The position numbers and the translations under genes were made by a program. 13,053 nt of DNA, taken from contig CAYZZX010000050.1 in NCBI GenBank assembly GCA_964483085.1, positions 1 to 13,053 on the forward strand, in the 5' to 3' direction. The DNA is from JALHFZ01 sp964483085 (GTDB lineage: Bacteria > Synergistota > Synergistia > Synergistales > Aminobacteriaceae). The notes under the pieces are model-generated. The model saw only the letters and a program-made list of their open reading frames with translations, did not search any database and had not been told where the DNA came from. Shown piece after piece: positions 1 to 6,786 of this stretch (position 1 is its first letter; each line of letters begins with the position of its first letter).

Positions 1-26
1 ACGGAGAGCACTGAGAGCTTGGTCAT
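1..26 (-). CDS. Start of an unidentified gene, cut by the window edge
   Basis: An ATG at 26-24 overlaps the TGA stop of the GrpE-like gene in an ATGA arrangement and opens a frame reading MTKLSVLS before the window ends. A purine-rich stretch (GGAAGG) lies about 10 bases upstream on the minus strand and could serve as ribosome binding site. The stop-start overlap suggests translational coupling with the preceding membrane protein. Eight codons are too few to name a family. Because the upstream protein has a GrpE-like tail, a DnaK/Hsp70-like product would be a natural partner, but that is only a guess. Confidence 0.35.
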
Positions 27-1099
27 TTCCGGCGCACCTTCCTCACAAGCCCTTTTGTCAGGACGTGCCCGTCCTGGAGAAGGGGTTCCCGCTCCACCGT
101 CACTCGGTCACCGGGTTCCACAGCGCCGAAGGGGGCGTACCGTTCAGCAATTTCATCGTTCCAGATCAGAGATTTCACTCCCTCTTCCCGCTGAAAACCC
201 ATATTCCGCACCGACAGGGCGAGCTCGGCGACGCCCTCGGGAAGATCCTCTTCCGGAAGCTCCTCAAGTTCGAGGATCTTTCCGGCGAGCAGGGGAAGTT
301 CTCCGGGTTTTGCCGTCCTTCCGTCGGAGGAGGGCTCGAGAACGGCCAGCAGGGCCGAAGGAATTGCTCCGGCGATCCATTTTTCCAGGGAGTCGCGTAT
401 TCTCTCCTCGTAATTTCTGCGGTCGAAGACCACCCTTTTTCTGCCCAGCAGCAGAAGAAGAGCGAAGAGGGCCGGATAGAGAAGCAGCCGGGTAAGGGAG
501 GAGTGCCTCCTTCCCAGAAGCGACCACCCCCTCGAGAAGATCAACCCTCCGCCGAGGAAGTTCACCGTCTCCCGAAGGGAGGCGAAGCCCAGCAGGGCCA
601 TGAGGGTTCGCTGAAGCCCCTTGCTCCGGGGAAGGAGAAGGGACGCAAGAACAAGGAGCAGCGATCCGAGGGGGGCGCCGAAAAAGAGCCCTGCGTCCCG
701 GCTGTCGATCAGAAGTCGGGACAGAGGTGTGAGGAGCGCCATTCCTCCCAGGGCGCCAAGGGCGGCGGCGAGGGCGGTGCGCAGAGGAGGAGTCTCCTCC
801 CTCCCCTCGGGGAGGGGAAGGCGGAGGGACGGAAGGGATTCCCCCATGCGGAGCAGAAGGAGGGGAGTTCGCTCTTCAGGGATCAGGCCTTCAGGCAGAT
901 GGGACAGCAGATCCGGCAGAAGACTGTCCGCCATGGCCTGCCGGGCGAGGATGGCTCCTCCCTCAACCTCGGACCTTCCCGTCTCTGCAAGAGGAGGAAG
1001 GGCGGCAAAAAAAGCTCCAAGACCGCTTTCCACGGCTTTTTCCCCCAGGGCCGGGGTGTGTTTTTCTAATTTTTCGAGGGCATCTTTCCAGTTGGTCAT
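23..1099 (-). CDS. Unrecognised membrane protein with GrpE-like C-terminal domain
   Basis: This 358-residue protein belongs to no family I can name with confidence. The start at 1099 (MTNWKDALEK) was chosen because AAGGAGG sits 7 bases upstream; the open frame runs further but lacks such a site. Residues 1-100 are a soluble, helical and charged segment. Hydrophobic stretches at about 108-130, 136-156, 165-187 and 201-219 look like four membrane helices. A soluble C-terminal part (222-358) follows. Its last 60 residues read like the GrpE beta domain: a hydrophobic-Gly-Phe turn near 301, then VEPGDRV, then DGHVLTKGLVRKV, echoing GrpE's kGY...vlRpAxVxV. The gene lies 43 bp downstream of the copper ATPase on the same strand. 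A TATAAT on the minus strand (1132-1127) has no convincing -35, so co-transcription is likely. It could be a membrane-anchored nucleotide-exchange factor for an Hsp70-like protein. That function is inferred, not shown. Confidence 0.7.
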   Translation of the reverse strand: MTNWKDALEKLEKHTPALGEKAVESGLGAFFAALPPLAETGRSEVEGGAILARQAMADSLLPDLLSHLPEGLIPEERTPLLLLRMGESLPSLRLPLPEGREETPPLRTALAAALGALGGMALLTPLSRLLIDSRDAGLFFGAPLGSLLLVLASLLLPRSKGLQRTLMALLGFASLRETVNFLGGGLIFSRGWSLLGRRHSSLTRLLLYPALFALLLLLGRKRVVFDRRNYEERIRDSLEKWIAGAIPSALLAVLEPSSDGRTAKPGELPLLAGKILELEELPEEDLPEGVAELALSVRNMGFQREEGVKSLIWNDEIAERYAPFGAVEPGDRVTVEREPLLQDGHVLTKGLVRKVRRK

Positions 1100-1142
1100 A
1101 AGAGCGCCTCCTTTTCCCAGTACTTTATTATAGAGTATTCCT

Positions 1143-3209
1143 TTACTCATTCCCGGGTATCTTGAGGAGCTTGGCATTAATGGCCACAATCACGGTGCTC
1201 AGGGACATCATAACGGCTCCTGCGGCGGGGGAGAGAAGTATTCCCCAGGGATAAAGGATACCCGCTGCGAGAGGGATGGCAAAGGTGTTGTATCCTGTAG
1301 CCCATGCCAGGTTCTGAATCATCTTCCTGTAGGTGGCCCTTGAAAGGCTCAGTATGGCGACGGCGTCCAGCGGATTGCTTTTCACCAGTATAATGTCCGC
1401 CGTCTGGACTGCAACATCGGTGCCGGCTCCAACAGCTATCCCCACATCGGCCTGGGCGAGGGCTGGGGCGTCATTGACACCGTCACCGGTCATTGCCACG
1501 ATAAGGCCTCTCGACTGGATCTCCCTGACCTTGTCTGCTTTCTCTTCCGGAAGGATCTCTGCAAAATACTCGTCGAGGCCGACTTCGTCGGCGACCCATT
1601 TGGCGACCTGTTCGTTGTCTCCGGTGAGCATCATGCACTGTATACCCATCTCTTTCAGTTTGGAGATGGCCTTTTTCGATTCCTCCCTTATGATATCCGC
1701 CAGGGCGATCGCCCCCCTGAGTTCTCCGTCGATAAGGGTGAAGACCACTGTTTTACCCTGGGAGTTGATTTTTTCGATCCTTTCATCCTCCATGGGAATG
1801 TCATTTTCCCTCAGGTATCCGGGGCTGACTACTTTTATCTCCCGTCCGTCAACCACTCCCTGAGCGCCTTTGCCTGGAATGGATTTGAAGTTTTGAACCT
1901 GAGGCGGTTCTCCGACCGAATCTATGATTCCCTTTGCTATCGGATGCTCCGAATTCGTCTCGACTCCGGCAGCGAATCTCAGAAGTTCCTTTTCTCCCAT
2001 ATCCTCAGAGAAAGTGATGGTGTCAGTGACACCGAACTCTCCTTTTGTCAGGGTGCCTGTCTTGTCGAAGATTATGGCCTGGATGTTGCGTCCCCGCTCA
2101 AAAGCTCCCCTGTCCCTTATGAGGAGCCCATTTTTAGCTGAAAGGGCCGTTGAAACTGCCACTACAAGAGGAATAGCGAGACCAAGAGCGTGGGGACAGG
2201 TTATGACCATGACGGTTACCGCCCGTTCGAGGGCGAAGGGAAATGCCTTCTGAACCATCAAAAACCAGGCTGCAAGGGTAAGGCCGCCGGCGGAAAGGGC
2301 GATTATGGTCAGCCAGAAAGCGGCCCTGTCTGCAAAATCCTGGCTTCTGGATTTGCTCCGCTGTGCTTCTTCGACCAGTTTCACCATCTGGGACAGGTAG
2401 GAATCCCTGCCGGTTTTTTGAACCTCAGTGGTGAGAGACCCCTCAGCGTTTATGGAACCTCCGATGACTTTCGAGCTCTTCTCCTTTTGAACAGGGGTGG
2501 ATTCTCCCGTAAGCATAGCTTCATTTACAGAGCTCTCCCCATCTATAACTACTCCGTCCACAGGGATTTTCTCCCCTGGTTTTACCAGTATCCTGTCCCC
2601 TGCTTTCAGTTCATCTATGGGAACATCCTCCGTGCTTCCGTCCTTCATGATTTTATGGGCGTCGGAGGGCAGAAGTTTTGCCATCTCCTCAAGGGCCCGG
2701 GATGCACCCATTATGGATCTCATCTCTATCCAGTGGCCGAGGAGCATGATATCAATCAGTGTGGCCAGCTCCCAGAAGAACATCTTTCCCTTGAGGCCGA
2801 ATACGACCACGCTGCTGTAGGCATACGCGGTAGTTATCGCCACGGCTATAAGGGTCATCATTCCAGGTTCTGCCTTTTTCAGCTCGTCATAGAGACCCTT
2901 TAGAAACGGCCAGCCTCCATAAAAGAAGATGAAAGAGGAAATTCCCCACAAAAGGTAGAAATCTCCGGTAAAGGCCAGGGCTCCCTCCATGCCGAAGAAG
3001 GACTGGATCATCGGTGACATTATAAGCACAGGTACAGTCGCTGCAAGGGATATCCAGAATCTCTTCCTGAAGTCCGCCACCATCATTGCATGATGATCGC
3101 CGCCGCTGTGGCCTGTACCATGATTACCCATGCCTTTATTTCCCTTTTGATGATCATGTTTCTGCTCTTCTGGTTTCTTCTTTCTTTCTCTATTTTCGTG
3201 GTCAGTCAT
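1143..3209 (-). CDS. copB: CopB-type P1B copper-translocating ATPase
   Basis: This 688-residue inner-membrane P-type ATPase probably exports copper, or related soft metal ions, from the cytoplasm using ATP. It has a His-rich N-terminal tail (residues 4-41, with HDH, GNHGTGH and GGDHH) in place of a CxxC heavy-metal domain. It then shows the actuator-domain TGES (234-237), the transmembrane metal motif CPH (338-340), the phosphorylation loop DKTGTLT (D382), the nucleotide-binding HP (422-423) and the hinge GDGVND (575-580). Known families use CPC for CopA and CPH for CopB, so CPH together with the His-rich tail indicates the CopB subgroup. The last two membrane helices (about 635-683) carry the GYN and MSLST motifs expected near the metal site. 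The start ATG follows AAAGGAG with 6-base spacing. The gene is divergent from rubredoxin across an AT-rich 254-bp region. No copper-sensing regulator is seen next to it. Length is normal for the family. Confidence 0.95.
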   Translation of the reverse strand: MTDHENRERKKKPEEQKHDHQKGNKGMGNHGTGHSGGDHHAMMVADFRKRFWISLAATVPVLIMSPMIQSFFGMEGALAFTGDFYLLWGISSFIFFYGGWPFLKGLYDELKKAEPGMMTLIAVAITTAYAYSSVVVFGLKGKMFFWELATLIDIMLLGHWIEMRSIMGASRALEEMAKLLPSDAHKIMKDGSTEDVPIDELKAGDRILVKPGEKIPVDGVVIDGESSVNEAMLTGESTPVQKEKSSKVIGGSINAEGSLTTEVQKTGRDSYLSQMVKLVEEAQRSKSRSQDFADRAAFWLTIIALSAGGLTLAAWFLMVQKAFPFALERAVTVMVITCPHALGLAIPLVVAVSTALSAKNGLLIRDRGAFERGRNIQAIIFDKTGTLTKGEFGVTDTITFSEDMGEKELLRFAAGVETNSEHPIAKGIIDSVGEPPQVQNFKSIPGKGAQGVVDGREIKVVSPGYLRENDIPMEDERIEKINSQGKTVVFTLIDGELRGAIALADIIREESKKAISKLKEMGIQCMMLTGDNEQVAKWVADEVGLDEYFAEILPEEKADKVREIQSRGLIVAMTGDGVNDAPALAQADVGIAVGAGTDVAVQTADIILVKSNPLDAVAILSLSRATYRKMIQNLAWATGYNTFAIPLAAGILYPWGILLSPAAGAVMMSLSTVIVAINAKLLKIPGNE

Positions 3210-3239
3210 TTCCGGCTCCTTTCAGCCATTTTCGTGGCA

Positions 3240-3384
3240 AGATATGCCCTCTCCGGCTATCTGACGAGGGGGACAGGGCTTGCAAGGTCCTCGAGAATTC
3301 GATTTGTGTTATATAAGTTATGTAATATAGATTTATACTGTAAAAAAACCTGGATAAATTGTATGTTATCAATCATTTGGTGGC
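3240..3384. other. AT-rich divergent intergenic region between copB and rubredoxin
   Basis: This stretch lies between the copB start (3209, minus) and the rubredoxin promoter (plus). It is GC-rich near copB and becomes strongly AT-rich from about 3297 to 3384, as expected for divergent promoters. On the minus strand a TTTACA with AT-rich sequence downstream is a possible copB promoter, but no -35/-10 pair is clear enough to call. I see no gene in it. Confidence 0.5.
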
Positions 3385-3413
3385 TTGACAAGATAAAAAA
3401 GTCATAATACTAT
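3385..3413 (+). promoter_or_regulatory. Promoter for rubredoxin
   Basis: A perfect -35 TTGACA (3385-3390) is followed after a 17-bp spacer by TACTAT (3408-3413), a 4-of-6 match to the -10 consensus. Transcription would begin near 3420 and give a leader of about 45 nt before the GTG start at 3464. Confidence 0.7.
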
Positions 3414-3463
3414 CTTTAAAATTCATATGGAGTTGTATATTTCTCCGCAGGAAGGTGAAGAAC

Positions 3464-3622
3464 GTGGATAAATACGTATGTACCGTCTGTGGTTATATTT
3501 ATGACCCCGAGGCAGGAGATCCGGACGGGGGAATAGAGCCGGGCACCAGCTTTCAGGACCTTCCCGACGGCTGGGTCTGTCCTGTCTGCGGCGCACCAAA
3601 AGAGGATTTTGAAAAAATCTAA
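3464..3622 (+). CDS. Rubredoxin
   Basis: This is a complete 52-residue rubredoxin, a small cytoplasmic one-electron carrier with a single Fe(Cys)4 centre. The four ligands are in two CxxC pairs: C6-T-V-C9 near the N-terminus and C39-P-V-C42 near the C-terminus. The hallmark segments GYIYDPEAGD and DLPDGWVCPVCGAPK are both present. The start is GTG, preceded by GAAGGTG about 6-8 bases upstream, and the length is the family norm. It stands alone behind its own promoter, so its redox partner (for example rubrerythrin or a desulfoferrodoxin) is not visible here. In anaerobes such rubredoxins commonly feed oxygen- or peroxide-reducing enzymes. An antisense frame overlapping it has no family resemblance and is discounted. 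Confidence 0.97.
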   Translation: MDKYVCTVCGYIYDPEAGDPDGGIEPGTSFQDLPDGWVCPVCGAPKEDFEKI

Positions 3623-3635
3623 CCCATAGGAAGTA

Positions 3636-3866
3636 CCGGTAACGGAATGCATGAGATGCTCAGCCGAAGGAGTTGTAGCAGTTGAAAATAACTGGCGGGT
3701 TTTCCCGTAAAAATGGGGGAAGAACCCGGGGGATTTTAACCTCGGGAAAGCGACAGGTCGATTGACAGACACCGTCCGGCATACCCGCAAAGACGACGTT
3801 GCCGGTCGCCTGCAGGGTCATTCTCGAGGTTAAATAGCCTCAGTCCGAAACAGACCTTTTTGCCCC
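3636..3866 (+). ncRNA. Putative structured RNA downstream of rubredoxin (unidentified)
   Basis: No coding frame is supportable here, yet the sequence folds densely on paper. Short hairpins follow one another: CCG-GTAA-CGG (3636-3645, GNRA-type loop), GCAT-GAG-ATGC (3649-3659), CAGTT/AACTG (3679-3694) and CGGG-TTTT-CCCG (3696-3707). A 10-bp long-range stem pairs TTTAACCTCG (3735-3744) with CGAGGTTAAA (3825-3834). Inside that arm, GCGA(3750-3753)/TCGC(3806-3809) and CCGGCA (3776-3781)/TGCCGG (3800-3805) are nested. The block ends at a very strong intrinsic terminator. I do not recognise it as tmRNA, RNase P, 6S, SRP RNA or any riboswitch class I know. It may be a 3' UTR element of the rubredoxin transcript or an independent small RNA. 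No separate promoter is clear. Confidence 0.4.
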
Positions 3867-3911
3867 ATGAGAGCAGCCCCGGACAGTCTGTCCGGGGCTG
3901 CTCTCATTTTT
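3867..3911 (+). terminator. Strong intrinsic terminator
   Basis: A perfect 20-bp inverted repeat, ATGAGAGCAGCCCCGGACAG and its complement, is separated by a single central T and followed by TTTTT. It closes the rubredoxin/structured-RNA transcript. The arm is much longer than a usual terminator. Being symmetric, it would act mainly on plus-strand transcripts because only that side has the T-run. Confidence 0.93.
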
Positions 3912-4135
3912 ACCGGGAAGGGCCGGTGAACTGATTGTATTGTCTGACCTTGTGGGACGGGCATGGGCCAGTGCGAAACCTTGTTGCCCTTATAAGCAAA
4001 TTAGGCTAGTAGTTGCTCTGAAACAGGTCAGTCTTTTTTCCGGGCGATAGTCGCCGAAATATGCCGGGTAATCCATACCAAGATATTCGCACATACCAAG
4101 AATAGGAAGGGATTGGTGGGGAGGCTCCAATTTCA
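3912..4135. other. Intergenic stretch without a recognisable gene
   Basis: No coding frame is credible. The 10-mer CATACCAAGA occurs twice as a direct repeat (4074-4083 and 4092-4101), shortly upstream of the peptidase promoter. A weak hairpin CTGA-AACAGG-TCAG followed by T-rich sequence lies near 4019-4038, and GGCGA-TAG-TCGCC near 4043-4055. Nothing here identifies a known RNA. Confidence 0.5.
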
Positions 4136-4164
4136 TTGACAGGTGCAGAGGGTGACCGTAGAAT
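4136..4164 (+). promoter_or_regulatory. Promoter for the NlpC/P60 peptidase gene
   Basis: TTGACA (4136-4141) and TAGAAT (4159-4164) are separated by exactly 17 bp, one mismatch from full sigma70 consensus. Transcription would start near 4171, leaving a leader of about 95 nt before the GTG at 4266. Confidence 0.75.
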
Positions 4165-4265
4165 CACCTTGTCTGACGAGTAGGCATCAAACCATTCCGC
4201 TCAGCGTTCTCCGTGGAAAAGTATAACCAAAGGGCTATCTCCGGAAGGACAAAAAGAGGAGCACC

Positions 4266-5755
4266 GTGAGAAAAAAATATACCCGATTTTCTTTGTCCGT
4301 TTCCGCTGCTATACTGCTTTTCTTTTCTTTTTCTGCTCCTGCTTTGGCTCTTGCGGGGCTTGATATTCCCCAGCTTCCCCTTTACTACGCCGCATCGGAG
4401 CCCGATGAGCCATTTTTTTCCGTTTCCCGGCAGAGGGAACTTCTCGTTGAGCTGAAGGAACATTTCTTCTCTCCGTGGAGGCAGACCGCTCCCCGGGATG
4501 CCGAGGCAGTCTTTCAGTGGATCTTCGACACCTGGGGCAAAAGGGAGGTTTACGGAGAAAACCTTCAGCACCGTTCCTCCGAATGGATTGAGGAGCAGCG
4601 TCGTGAGGCCCGAATGGAATCCATCGGGGAGCTGAACCGCCGGGCGGTCTCGGTGCGCCCATCTTCCCTCCGCCTGATGCCCACGGACAGGCCACTCTTT
4701 CTTTCTCCCGACCTTCCCGGAGAAGGGTACCCCTTCGATTATCTCCAGAACAGTTCTGTTCACCCTGGCGAACCTCTCTTTCTCTCCCATCTCTCCCGGG
4801 ACGGGCTGTGGGGGTGGTGCGATACCTCCTACGCCTCTGGATGGGTTCCCCTCTTTGATCTCGCCCTTCTGGATGAAAAGGAGGCTCAACGGTGGATGGA
4901 GCTCCCTCTGGGGGCGGTGATCCGTGAGGGTCTTGTTCTGCGGAATGACCGAAGGTCNNNNNNNNNNNNNNNNNNNNNNNNNNNNNNNNNNNNNNNNNNN
5001 NNNNNNNNNNNNNNNNNNNNNNNNNNNNNNNNNNNNNNNNNNNNNNNNNNNNNNNNNTCCCTCTGGGGGCGGTGATCCGTGAGGGTCTTGTTCTGCGGAA
5101 TGACCGAAGGTCCTTCTTCCGGGCGAAGATCGGCACCCTTCTGCCGATTATCAGGACGGGAATCGGTGTCTCGAGGGTGATCGTCCCCGTACGAGGGGAG
5201 GACGGAATTATGAAAGAAGAAACCGTCTCTGTCAGCGCTGAAGCGGTGGCACCTCTCCCTCTTCCGGCAACTCCCTGGGCTATCGCCTCCCTGGCGGAGC
5301 AGTTTACGGGCGAGTCCTACGGATGGGGAGGATATCTCGGCAACAGGGACTGCAGCGCCGCCATGAGAGACCTCCTTCTTCCCTTCGGACTCTGGCTTCC
5401 TCGGAATTCCCGGGCCCAGATGGAGACGGGGGGATCGGTCTCCCTCGAAGGACTCTCGCCGGAGGAGAAGAAAGAACGCATTAAAACCCAGGGCATACCC
5501 TTTGTTACCCTTCTCGGCATGCCCGGCCACGTCATGCTCTACGCAGGGGTCAGGCGGGGCGAACCTCTGGCGCTCCATAATATATGGGGGATTCGCACAG
5601 AGATAAACAGAAAAGAGGGGCGTTATGTGATCGGAAAATGCGTGATTTCCACCCTCGAAGTCGGAGCCGACCTGCCCGGTCATCAGGAGAAGGGGCTGCT
5701 TCTCCACCGGCTGACCGGGATGGTCTTCCCGGGGGAACAGAAAGAAATTCAATAG
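4266..5755 (+). CDS. Secreted SH3-containing NlpC/P60 cell-wall peptidase, interrupted by an assembly gap
   Basis: The 100-N gap splits this gene on paper only. Collapsing the exact 55-bp duplication around it restores one in-frame protein of 444 residues. Residues 1-30 are a signal peptide (RKK, hydrophobic core, ALALA cleavage site). An N-terminal stabilising domain spans about 35-120, two SH3-like domains about 130-280, and a C-terminal NlpC/P60 catalytic domain about 285-440. Catalytic candidates are Cys311 in NRDCSAAM, His370 in MPGHVMLY, and His386 in ALHNIWG. This matches the N_NLPC_P60/SH3b architecture of gamma-D-glutamyl-L-diamino acid endopeptidases, so it probably cleaves peptidoglycan stem peptides in the periplasm. 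The GTG start is supported by GAGGAG upstream and by the signal peptide beginning there. The broken MBL-fold remnant follows 17 bp downstream. As written, the N-run shifts the frame, and annotators will report two fragments (4266 to about 4957, and about 5072 to 5755). Confidence 0.9.
4903..4957. repeat. Left copy of a 55-bp exact duplication flanking the gap
   Basis: These 55 bases are identical to 5058-5112 on the other side of the N-run. One exact k-mer-length overlap at both contig ends is typical of de Bruijn-graph contigs that were scaffolded with a fixed 100-N spacer. It is best read as an artefact, because the encoded protein is continuous when one copy is removed. Confidence 0.9.
4958..5057. 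other. Assembly gap of 100 Ns
   Basis: Exactly 100 Ns, the conventional placeholder for a scaffold join of unknown size. The identical flanks imply that the true gap is negative: the contigs overlap by 55 bp. Confidence 0.98.
5058..5112. repeat. Right copy of the 55-bp duplication flanking the gap
   Basis: Identical to 4903-4957. The offset between copies is 155 bp, which is not a multiple of three, so the uncollapsed sequence breaks the peptidase frame while the collapsed one restores it. Confidence 0.9.
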
Positions 5756-5772
5756 AGCAGGGGATAGACCCA

Positions 5773-5910
5773 ATGCTGAAGTCGCTTCGGGTCACGGTAC
5801 TTGCGGAGGATAGCGTGTCCTACGAAGGTCCTCTTCCGGTACAGGTCATTCCCGACTTTGTGCTGACGGTATTATTCCATGTTTTTTTATCACTATGTTA
5901 TTATCAGTAG
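5773..5910 (+). pseudogene. Truncated N-terminus of an MBL-fold metallohydrolase (COG1237-like)
   Basis: An ATG 17 bp after the peptidase stop opens a 45-codon frame. Its first 21 residues, MLKSLRVTVLAEDSVSYEGPL, begin as COG1237-type MBL-fold hydrolases do (typically ITVLaEDSVgYEspfl.QHGlS). After about codon 21 the resemblance stops: the frame continues with unrelated hydrophobic residues and ends at TAG (5908-5910). The metal-binding HxHxDH core is absent, so no enzyme can be made. AGGGG lies about 10 bases upstream of the ATG. Composition changes from GC-rich to AT-rich at about 5860, consistent with a deletion or replacement junction near 5836-5860. The family name rests on a short N-terminal stretch, so an assembly or strain-variation artefact is a possible alternative. 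Confidence 0.6.
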
Positions 5911-5980
5911 AGAAATAAGAAAGGCGATACTTATAGTGTGCCGTCGACCAAAGAAATTGCCGCGGGCAGGAGGAGTCGCG

Positions 5981-6100
5981 TTGAAAAATAATAAAAACGT
6001 ACCGAAGAGTTTTACACATGAGAAAACAGCGAATCAAACGGAACGAGTTTTTTCCCTTCGTCTTGAAAAATTCGCCTCCATGGAAGGAAGGCAGTCCTGA
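5981..6100 (+). CDS. Possible small protein (39 aa) coupled to the UppS-like gene
   Basis: A TTG start at 5981 is preceded by AGGAGGAG five bases upstream, a strong ribosome binding site. The frame encodes 39 mostly basic residues (starting MKNNKNVPKS and ending EGRQS) and stops with TGA at 6098-6100, sharing one base with the ATG of the next gene. That TGATG overlap is typical of translational coupling. No homologue is recognised and there is no membrane segment. It may be a leader peptide, a short conserved protein, or a chance frame behind a ribosome binding site left from the broken upstream gene. Confidence 0.35.
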   Translation: MKNNKNVPKSFTHEKTANQTERVFSLRLEKFASMEGRQS

Positions 6101-6774
6101 TGGAGCTGCCGAAATTCAAAAGACTGCCGAAACACGTTGCCTTCATCCCCGACGGCAACCGCCGGTGGGCTCAGGACAAAGGAATGCGCAAGGAAGAAGG
6201 GTACGCCTACGGTCTCGAGCCGGGACTCGAGCTCTACTTTCTCTGCCGGGATCTGGGAATCGAGGAGCTCTCCGTCTACGGCTTCACGAGCGACAACACC
6301 AAACGCCCCCCCGAGCAGACCGCAGCGTTCCGGAAGGCCTGCGTGGAGGCGGTGCATATTCTGTCGAAGTACGACGCTTCCCTGCTCGTCGTGGGCAACG
6401 ACACCTCCCCCCTCTTTCCTTCCGAGATGAAGCCCTACCGGACCCGGCAGATCCTCGGCAAGGGGGGGATCAAGGTCAATTTCCTTGTCAACTACGACTG
6501 GCTATGGGATCTCAGCAGAGCCGCCGCAAATGCCGACGGAGGCGCCCCCGGGGTCCGAAAGGCCTTTCTGGACGGGCTCGGTTCGTCAGAGGTATCGAGA
6601 ATCGATCTCGTGGTGCGGTGGGGAGGGCGCAGACGGTTGAGCGGCCTTCTGCCCGTTCAGTCAGTCTATGCCGACTTCTATGTGGTGGATGAGTACTGGC
6701 CCGATTATCGGCCGGAGCACTTCTTCGACGCCCTGCGGTGGTACGAGTCCCAGGACGTCACCCTGGGAGGATAG
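6100..6774 (+). CDS. Divergent isoprenyl (undecaprenyl diphosphate synthase-like) transferase
   Basis: This 224-residue cytoplasmic protein belongs to the cis-prenyltransferase (UppS) family, which condenses isopentenyl diphosphate onto allylic diphosphates to make polyprenyl carriers. The diphosphate-binding motif HVAFIPDGNRRWA lies at 12-24 with catalytic D18 and R22. LSVYGFTSDNTKRPPEQ at 57-73 keeps the N66 and R69 equivalents, and the C-terminal RxxG/R-RLS..P.Q segment spans 173-187. Compared with E. coli UppS as I remember it, the GHKAG histidine is replaced (GLEPG, 38-42), RTGGE becomes RWGGR (the glutamate is R177), and the magnesium-ligand glutamate is an aspartate (D192). It is also about 20-25 residues shorter than usual, mostly between 135 and 170. 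AAGGAAGG lies upstream of the ATG. Given these changes it may make a different chain length or have lost activity, and a standard uppS probably exists elsewhere. It ends 12 bp from the convergent fur-family gene. Confidence 0.85.
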   Translation: MELPKFKRLPKHVAFIPDGNRRWAQDKGMRKEEGYAYGLEPGLELYFLCRDLGIEELSVYGFTSDNTKRPPEQTAAFRKACVEAVHILSKYDASLLVVGNDTSPLFPSEMKPYRTRQILGKGGIKVNFLVNYDWLWDLSRAAANADGGAPGVRKAFLDGLGSSEVSRIDLVVRWGGRRRLSGLLPVQSVYADFYVVDEYWPDYRPEHFFDALRWYESQDVTLGG

Positions 6775-6786
6775 AGGAGGGGAGTA

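Noticed and set aside
65..1069. 334-codon open frame on the plus strand
   Set aside because: Antisense to the GrpE-like membrane protein. It is Arg/Lys/Gly-rich, low-complexity and resembles no family, whereas the minus frame has a ribosome binding site and membrane segments.
2190..2903. 237-codon open frame on the plus strand
   Set aside because: Lies antisense within copB, which has every P-type ATPase motif.
3416..3790. 124-codon open frame on the minus strand
   Set aside because: Antisense to rubredoxin and the structured region; no recognisable domain, and rubredoxin is unmistakable.
4903..5112. 55-bp duplication as a biological tandem repeat or insertion target duplication
   Set aside because: It flanks a default 100-N gap exactly, and collapsing it restores the reading frame, so an assembly artefact is the simpler explanation.
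4309..5773. Long minus-strand frames across the gap
   Set aside because: Antisense to the NlpC/P60 gene, and they read through the N-run, so they are meaningless as proteins.
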